A stretch of 9,751 bases of DNA from an uncultured Ruminococcus sp. GTDB taxonomy: Bacteria; Bacillota; Clostridia; Oscillospirales; Ruminococcaceae. Numbering within the stretch: the first letter of the stretch is position 1; the number at the start of each line of letters is the position of its first letter. The position numbers and the translations under genes are program-made. The stretch is from NCBI GenBank assembly GCA_900543105.1, contig UQQA01000093.1, positions 1 to 9,751 on the forward strand, given 5' to 3'. The notes under the pieces were generated by a model. It saw nothing but the letters and a program-made list of their open reading frames with translations. It was not told the origin of the DNA and did no database searches. Below, one piece after another: positions 5,403-9,751 of the stretch.

Positions 5403-7799
5403 ATGAACTACGGACATTTTGACCTTGCAAATAAGGAATATGTCATCACAAATCCAGAAACTCCCGCACCTTGGGCGAACTACCTCGGTTCTCCCGAATA
5501 CGGCGCTATCATCTCCAACAACGCAGGCGGCTACAGCTTCGTAAAGAGCGGCGCTAACGGAAGAGTTATCCGTTACCGTTTTAACTCCGTTGCTGTCGAT
5601 CAGCCGGGTCGTTACGTTTACATCAAGGACGGCGAAACAGGCGAATACTGGTCTGCTTCCTGGGCACCTGTATGCAAGGATCTCGCTGAATTCAAGAGCG
5701 AATGCCGCCACGGTACTGCTTACACAGTTATCACTTCCGAATACAAGGGCATCAAGTCCGAAGTTACATACTATGTTCCAAAGGACGATACATACGAAGT
5801 ATGGGCTGCAAAGGTAACAAATACCGACAGCAAGCCGAGAAAGCTTTCCGTTACCGGCTACTGCGAATTCGTAAACGACAACAACTACGAGCAGGATCAG
5901 GTAAACCTCCAGTACACACTCTTCATCACACGCACATACTTCAAGGATAACTTTATCCTCCAGAAGCAGAACGAAATTTTCAAGAATCCTAACAACGAGC
6001 GTTTCCTCGGCGTTGCCAAGGCTAAGGTAGATGCTTACTGCGGCGACCGTGACGCTTTCGTTGGTTCATACAGAAGCTATGCAAATCCTAAGGGCATCGA
6101 AGAAGGTCTTAAGGGTCAGCTCAACTACAACACAAACTCCTGCGGCGCACTCCAGAGCGACATCGTTCTCCAGCCGGGCGAAACAAAGGAACTCACTTAT
6201 GTTCTCGGTCAGAAGCCCGAAGCTGTTGCTAAGGAAATCATCGCTAAGTACGAAAAGGCAGGCGTTGTTGAAGCTGAAGTTGAGGAACTCAAGAACTACT
6301 GGCACGAAAAGCTCGGCAACCTCCAGGTAAATACTCCCGATGCTGACTTCAACAATATGGTAAACGTCTGGAACGCATACAACTGCTTCATCACATTCAT
6401 CTGGTCGAGAGCAGCTTCATTCCAGTACTGCGGACTTCGTAACGGCTTCGGCTACCGTGATACCGTTCAGGATATTCAGGGTATCATTCACCTTGCTCCC
6501 GAAATGGCTAAGAAGCAGATCGAATTTATGCTTTCCGCTCAGGTAACCAACGGCGCAGGACTTCCGCTCGTTAAGTACACTCATAACGCAGGTCACGAAA
6601 ATCACCCCGACGAGAACGATGAGAACACAGCTTACGCTAAGGAAACAGGTCACCCCTCTTACCGTGCTGACGATGCTCTCTGGCTTTTCCCGACAATTTA
6701 CAAGTACATTTCCGAAAGCGGCGACATCGCATTCCTCGATGAAGAAATTTTCTATGCTAATGACGAAGAAAAGGGTACAGTTTACGACCACCTTAAGAGA
6801 GCTATCATGTTCTCGATGAACCACCTCGGCAACCACGGTATGCCTGCAGGTCTCCACGCTGACTGGAACGACTGCCTCCGTCTCGGCAAGAAAGGCGAAT
6901 CCACATTCGTTGCTTTCCAGCTCGTATATGCAGTTAAGATCCTCCGTGAATATGCAGTTCTCAAGAACGATGCCGACTACATCAAGCAGCTCGACGACAT
7001 CAAGGCAAAGCTTGACGAAATCCTCGCAGCTTGCTGGAACGAGGACAGATGGATCAGAGGCTACAAGGAAGACGGCGCTGTTATCGGTCAGAGAACAGAC
7101 CCCGAAGCAAATATGTGGCTCAACCCGCAGTCATGGTCCGTTATCTCCGGCTTTGCAAGCAAGGAGCAGGCTGAAAAGGCTATGGACAGCGTTGAAAGAG
7201 AACTCAACACTCCTTACGGTGCAATGGTAATGTATCCTCCTTATGTTGAACACGGCTTCAACGGCGCACTTATGCAGTGCTTCAACAAGTGCACAAAGGA
7301 AAATGCAGGTATCTTCTCGCAGCCACAGGGCTGGCTCATTCTTGCTGAATCCCTCCTCGGCCACGGCAACCGTGCTTATAAGTACTGGAAGGAAGCAGCT
7401 CCTGCAACATACAACGACAATGCAGATCACAGATGTCTTGAACCTTATGTTTACGGTCAGTTCGTAGAGGGCAAGGACAGCCCGTTCGCAGGCCGCGCAC
7501 ACGTTCATTGGCTCACAGGTACAGCATCTACAGTAATGGTAGGTACAGTTGAGGGTATCCTCGGTATGCGTCCGAATGCAGAGGGACTTGTCGTTAATCC
7601 TTCAATTCCTTCCGAATGGAAGTCTTACACAGTAGAAAAGACATTCAGAGGAAAGAAGCTCAATATGACATTCAACAATCCTAACGGCGCAGAAAGCGGC
7701 GTAGCAAGCGTAGTTCTCAACGGCGAAAAGCTCGAGGGCAACCTTATCCCTGCTGCAAAGCTCAAGGACGTAAACGAAGTTGTTGTTACACTCGGCTGA
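5403..7799 (+). CDS. GH94 disaccharide phosphorylase, probably cellobiose phosphorylase
   Basis: This 798-residue cytosolic enzyme (no signal peptide) should split a beta-linked glucosyl disaccharide with phosphate, giving alpha-glucose 1-phosphate and a free sugar and saving ATP. The start MNYGHFD, then EYVITNPETPAPWANYLG and NAGGYSF, is typical of GH94. The order is an N-terminal beta-sandwich (about 1-270), helical linker, (alpha/alpha)6 barrel with RNGFGYRD (346-353) and DWND (487-490), then HWLTGT (702-707) and a small C-terminal beta part. Asp490 fits the catalytic acid position of the characterised cellobiose phosphorylase. Odd points are SQPQGW (639-644), where I recall a phosphate-binding His in that enzyme, and a changed +1 sugar region (about 620-632). 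Overall it also resembles chitobiose phosphorylase, so the aglycone is not certain. Cellodextrin phosphorylase is less likely on length. The gene stands alone, without a transporter or phosphoglucomutase. Confidence 0.85.
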   Translation: MNYGHFDLANKEYVITNPETPAPWANYLGSPEYGAIISNNAGGYSFVKSGANGRVIRYRFNSVAVDQPGRYVYIKDGETGEYWSASWAPVCKDLAEFKSECRHGTAYTVITSEYKGIKSEVTYYVPKDDTYEVWAAKVTNTDSKPRKLSVTGYCEFVNDNNYEQDQVNLQYTLFITRTYFKDNFILQKQNEIFKNPNNERFLGVAKAKVDAYCGDRDAFVGSYRSYANPKGIEEGLKGQLNYNTNSCGALQSDIVLQPGETKELTYVLGQKPEAVAKEIIAKYEKAGVVEAEVEELKNYWHEKLGNLQVNTPDADFNNMVNVWNAYNCFITFIWSRAASFQYCGLRNGFGYRDTVQDIQGIIHLAPEMAKKQIEFMLSAQVTNGAGLPLVKYTHNAGHENHPDENDENTAYAKETGHPSYRADDALWLFPTIYKYISESGDIAFLDEEIFYANDEEKGTVYDHLKRAIMFSMNHLGNHGMPAGLHADWNDCLRLGKKGESTFVAFQLVYAVKILREYAVLKNDADYIKQLDDIKAKLDEILAACWNEDRWIRGYKEDGAVIGQRTDPEANMWLNPQSWSVISGFASKEQAEKAMDSVERELNTPYGAMVMYPPYVEHGFNGALMQCFNKCTKENAGIFSQPQGWLILAESLLGHGNRAYKYWKEAAPATYNDNADHRCLEPYVYGQFVEGKDSPFAGRAHVHWLTGTASTVMVGTVEGILGMRPNAEGLVVNPSIPSEWKSYTVEKTFRGKKLNMTFNNPNGAESGVASVVLNGEKLEGNLIPAAKLKDVNEVVVTLG

Positions 7800-7806
7800 T
7801 CTTCAA

Positions 7807-7837
7807 TGCGTAATTCGTAATGCTTAATGCGTAATTA
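7807..7837 (+). repeat. 14-bp repeat array after the GH94 stop
   Basis: TGCGTAATTCGTAA (7807-7820) is identical to the unit at the ATPase 3' end. A 7-base TGCTTAA and a further partial unit TGCGTAATTA (7828-7837) follow. It starts 7 bases past the GH94 stop codon. Confidence 0.8.
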
Positions 7838-7871
7838 TTTATACTTTGTTAGTTTGTAATGAAAATCGTAG

Positions 7872-7890
7872 GGGACGGGTTTCCCGTCCC
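7872..7890. repeat. GGGACGGG palindrome, left copy
   Basis: GGGACGGGTTTCCCGTCCC forms a perfect 8-bp GC stem with a 3-base loop, preceded by GTAG. It resembles REP-type intergenic palindromes. An inverted copy lies at 8090-8108. Confidence 0.8.
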
Positions 7891-7920
7891 GCGCCGCAAG
7901 GCGTTTTCTTACGAATTCGG

Positions 7921-7946
7921 AATTATTTGTGTTCCGCTAATTACCG
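7921..7946 (+). repeat. Left arm of a 25-bp imperfect inverted repeat
   Basis: This arm ends TTCCGCTAATTACCG (7932-7946), which pairs with CGGTAATTTGCGGAA (8122-8136) at 14 of 15 bases. The similarity extends through an A/T part to about 8146 with one indel. Confidence 0.65.
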
Positions 7947-8003
7947 CAAAAATGCAAATGACGGATTTTCTATCCTATGCCGCAAAATGTATTATAATAA
8001 ACG

Positions 8004-8053
8004 AACGACCCTGTTTTCAACGGTTTTATCCGATGAAAACAGGGTCGTTTTTT
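8004..8053 (+). terminator. Strong intrinsic terminator of the GH94 transcript
   Basis: A perfect 16-bp stem pairs 8004-8019 with 8034-8049, with core ACGACCCTGTTTTC. After an A-A mismatch a further CGG/CCG stem (8021-8023 with 8030-8032) closes the loop. The run of T at 8048-8053 makes it a rightward terminator about 205 bases past the GH94 stop. Leftward, for guaB, the tail is only moderately U-rich. Confidence 0.88.
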
Positions 8054-8089
8054 GTTTGTGATAAAGGTTCAAAATCGCTGACGCGATTC

Positions 8090-8108
8090 GGGACGGGAAA
8101 CCCGTCCC
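8090..8108. repeat. GGGACGGG palindrome, right copy
   Basis: GGGACGGGAAACCCGTCCC is the exact reverse complement of the copy at 7872-7890, and the flanking TTAC here matches the GTAG/GTAA flank of the left copy when read on the other strand. The loop (AAA here, TTT there) sets the orientation as inverted. Confidence 0.8.
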
Positions 8109-8121
8109 TTACAAAATTCCA

Positions 8122-8146
8122 CGGTAATTTGCGGAATAAAATAATT
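8122..8146 (-). repeat. Right arm of the 25-bp imperfect inverted repeat
   Basis: CGGTAATTTGCGGAA (8122-8136) and the following AT-rich bases pair with the left arm at 7921-7946. It runs directly into the inverted 14-bp-repeat array. Confidence 0.65.
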
Positions 8147-8171
8147 ACGCATTACGAATTACGAATTACAC
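8142..8171 (-). repeat. Inverted 14-bp-repeat array after the guaB stop
   Basis: Read on the minus strand, this holds GTAATTCGTAATTCGTAATGCGTAAT-type units of the same family as at 2847 and 7807. It begins within about 7 bases of the guaB stop codon (8178-8180), so its orientation relative to its gene is the same as at the other two sites. Confidence 0.8.
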
Positions 8172-8177
8172 ATTAAA

Positions 8178-9653
8178 TTATATCTGTGCCGAGTAGTTCG
8201 GAGCTTCCTTGGTGATATAAATATCATGTGGGTGAGATTCACGAAGACCAGCGCCCGTGATACGAACGAACTGTGCCTTTTCGTGAAGCTTTTCAATGGT
8301 TTCACAGCCTGTGTAGCCCATACCCGAACGGATACCGCCGATAAGCTGGAAGATAGTATCGGAAACAGGTCCCTTGTAAGGTACACGTCCCTCAACGCCC
8401 TCAGGAACAAGCTTTCTTGCGTTCTCCTGGAAGTATCTGTCCTTTGAGCCGCAAGCCATTGCGCCGAGTGAACCCATTCCGCGGTAAACCTTGAACTGTC
8501 TGCCCTGATAAATTTCTGTTTCTCCCGGAGATTCCTCACAGCCTGCAAGGAGTGAGCCGAGCATTACGACATTAGCACCTGCTGCGAGAGCCTTTACAAT
8601 ATCGCCCGAATACTTGATACCGCCGTCTGCGATAACGGGGATATTGTGCTTTGCAGCTGCGCAGGCTGCATCATAGATAGCTGTGATCTGCGGAACGCCA
8701 ATACCTGCGACTACTCGTGTTGTACAGATAGATCCCGGTCCGATACCGACCTTTACGCAGTCAGCGCCTGCTTCGATAAGAGCTTCTGCTGCTTCTGCCG
8801 TTGCAATGTTGCCTGCGATAACGGGAGTGTTCGGGAATGCTTTCTTAACCTCACGGACCGCATTGACGATGTTGATATTATGTCCGTGTGCGGAGTCGAG
8901 AACGAGCACATCGACCTGAGCGTCAACGAGAGCCTCTGCTCTTTCCATCATATTTGCCGCAACGCCGATAGCAGCGCCGCAGAGAAGTCTGCCTGCCTTA
9001 TCTCTTGCGGAGTTCGGGTACTGGACAGCCTTTTCGATATCCTTGATAGTGATAAGTCCCTTTAAGATGCCGTTTTCATCAACGATAGGAAGCTTTTCGA
9101 TCTTATGCTGCATAAGGATCTTCTGTGCGCCCTTGAGGTCTGTTCCTACGGGAGCGGTAACAAGGTTTTCCTTTGTCATAACTTCCTTGATAGGTGTTGA
9201 ATAATCGGAGAGGAAGCGGAGATCTCTGTTTGTGAGGATTCCGACGAGCTTGCCCTTTTCATCAACTATAGGAACGCCCGAAATTCTGTATTTGCCCATA
9301 AGTTCATCGGCTTCGGAAACGAGCTTGTCCGCTGTGAGCGAGAACGGATTGACGATAACGCCGTTTTCGGAACGCTTTACCTTATCGACTTCATCTGCCT
9401 GCTTTTCGATAGACATATTCTTGTGGATAACGCCAATGCCGCCTTCACGGGCGATAGCGATAGCCATATTCGCTTCGGTCACGGTATCCATAGCGGAAGT
9501 GATGATAGGAGTGTTAAGATAGATGTCACCTGCAAGACGGGTTTTAAGGCTTACCATATTTGGTGTGCAGTTTGATTCAGCAGGGATAAGAAGTACGTCA
9601 TCAAAGGTCAGTCCTTCTTTGACAAACTTTTTGGACATATCGGTTTCAAGCAT
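8178..9653 (-). CDS. guaB: Inosine-5'-monophosphate dehydrogenase
   Basis: This enzyme oxidises IMP to XMP with NAD+, the committed step of guanine nucleotide synthesis, in the cytosol. The 491 residues are normal for bacterial IMPDH. The N-terminal barrel part (LTFDDVLLIPAES, about 15-27) is followed by two CBS domains at about 95-210, which usually sense purine nucleotides. Then the barrel resumes with DSAHGH (253-258), the K+/substrate loop GPGSICTTR with catalytic Cys310, the IMP-phosphate part IADGGIKYSGD, GMGSLGAM and the flap EGRVPYKGP. ATG at 9653 is chosen because AAAGGAGG lies 8 bases upstream. The next ATG (9638) has no such site. It stands alone; guaA is not in the window. It converges with the GH94 gene across the repeat-rich spacer. 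Confidence 0.97.
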   Translation of the reverse strand: MLETDMSKKFVKEGLTFDDVLLIPAESNCTPNMVSLKTRLAGDIYLNTPIITSAMDTVTEANMAIAIAREGGIGVIHKNMSIEKQADEVDKVKRSENGVIVNPFSLTADKLVSEADELMGKYRISGVPIVDEKGKLVGILTNRDLRFLSDYSTPIKEVMTKENLVTAPVGTDLKGAQKILMQHKIEKLPIVDENGILKGLITIKDIEKAVQYPNSARDKAGRLLCGAAIGVAANMMERAEALVDAQVDVLVLDSAHGHNINIVNAVREVKKAFPNTPVIAGNIATAEAAEALIEAGADCVKVGIGPGSICTTRVVAGIGVPQITAIYDAACAAAKHNIPVIADGGIKYSGDIVKALAAGANVVMLGSLLAGCEESPGETEIYQGRQFKVYRGMGSLGAMACGSKDRYFQENARKLVPEGVEGRVPYKGPVSDTIFQLIGGIRSGMGYTGCETIEKLHEKAQFVRITGAGLRESHPHDIYITKEAPNYSAQI

Positions 9654-9696
9654 GAAAAGATCCTCCTTTTAAATTCGTTAATTATATATTTTATTT

Positions 9697-9725
9697 AGTT
9701 TACTACTTTATAGAGATAAGGTCAA
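9697..9725 (-). promoter_or_regulatory. guaB: Putative sigma-A promoter of guaB
   Basis: On the minus strand TTGACC (9725-9720), a 17-base spacer and TAAACT (9702-9697) give a start near 9690 and a leader of about 37 bases. A second possible -10 (TATAAT, within 9681-9690) has no -35. The leader is too short for a purine riboswitch, and I saw no PurR box. Confidence 0.55.
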
Positions 9726-9751
9726 GTGCATTTTTGTTAAATCGGGTGTAG

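Larger units (their letters stand above)
7800..8177. other. Repeat- and palindrome-rich spacer between convergent genes
   Basis: This 378-bp stretch has no credible gene. It holds, in order, a 14-bp-repeat array, a GGGACGGG palindrome, one arm of a 25-bp inverted repeat, a strong terminator, a second GGGACGGG palindrome in opposite orientation, the other arm, and an inverted 14-bp-repeat array just after the guaB stop. The arrangement is roughly symmetric around the terminator but not strictly nested. It may be a decayed non-autonomous element or an accumulation of small repeats. Confidence 0.65.

Noticed and set aside
8004..8053. Use as a strong guaB terminator
   Set aside because: On the minus strand the stem is followed by CGTTTATTATAAT without a continuous U run. 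Some leftward termination is possible but not well supported.
7859..8176. ORF of 105 codons in the spacer after GH94
   Set aside because: It consists of palindromes, a terminator and the 14-bp repeats, has no ribosome binding site, and is most likely chance coding.
9654..9751. Purine riboswitch upstream of guaB
   Set aside because: The predicted leader is only about 37 bases and shows no aptamer-like helices.

Overview
The window looks like chromosome of an anaerobic Clostridia-type bacterium, most likely Ruminococcus or a close Oscillospiraceae relative. The grounds are strong AAAGGAG-type ribosome binding sites, sigma-A promoters of TTGACA/TATAAT type, a GH94 cellobiose-phosphorylase-type enzyme typical of cellulose users, and AT-rich spacers with strong intrinsic terminators. 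This assignment is inference; no rRNA or tRNA marker is present.

Layout: (1) 1-200, promoter region; (2) 201-2867 (+), a P-type calcium-transporting ATPase whose last codons and stop lie inside a 14-bp tandem repeat; (3) 2868-3129, a bidirectional terminator, a 26-codon membrane-peptide ORF resembling holin-like type I toxins, and a second terminator overlapping that ORF's stop; (4) 3130-5092 (-), a two-gene unit with a lipoprotein first and a TatD-family metal-dependent hydrolase second, one base apart; (5) 5093-5402, a divergent promoter region with a good sigma-A promoter on each strand, a pair of LacI-type operator-like sites around the rightward promoter, and a duplicated Shine-Dalgarno; (6) 5403-7799 (+), the GH94 phosphorylase; (7) 7800-8177, a 378-bp spacer made largely of repeats and palindromes around a strong terminator; (8) 8178-9653 (-), IMP dehydrogenase (guaB) with its promoter.

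The genes do not form one pathway. GH94 would give energy-saving phosphorolysis of an imported disaccharide, guaB makes XMP for guanine nucleotides, the ATPase exports calcium, and tatD is a housekeeping nuclease. The less ordinary content is between the genes: a toxin-like micro-ORF with a structured 3' region, a 14-bp repeat family at the 3' ends of three of the five main genes, a palindrome-rich spacer, and tandem ribosome binding sites before GH94. I see no integrase, transposase, CRISPR array or phage module.
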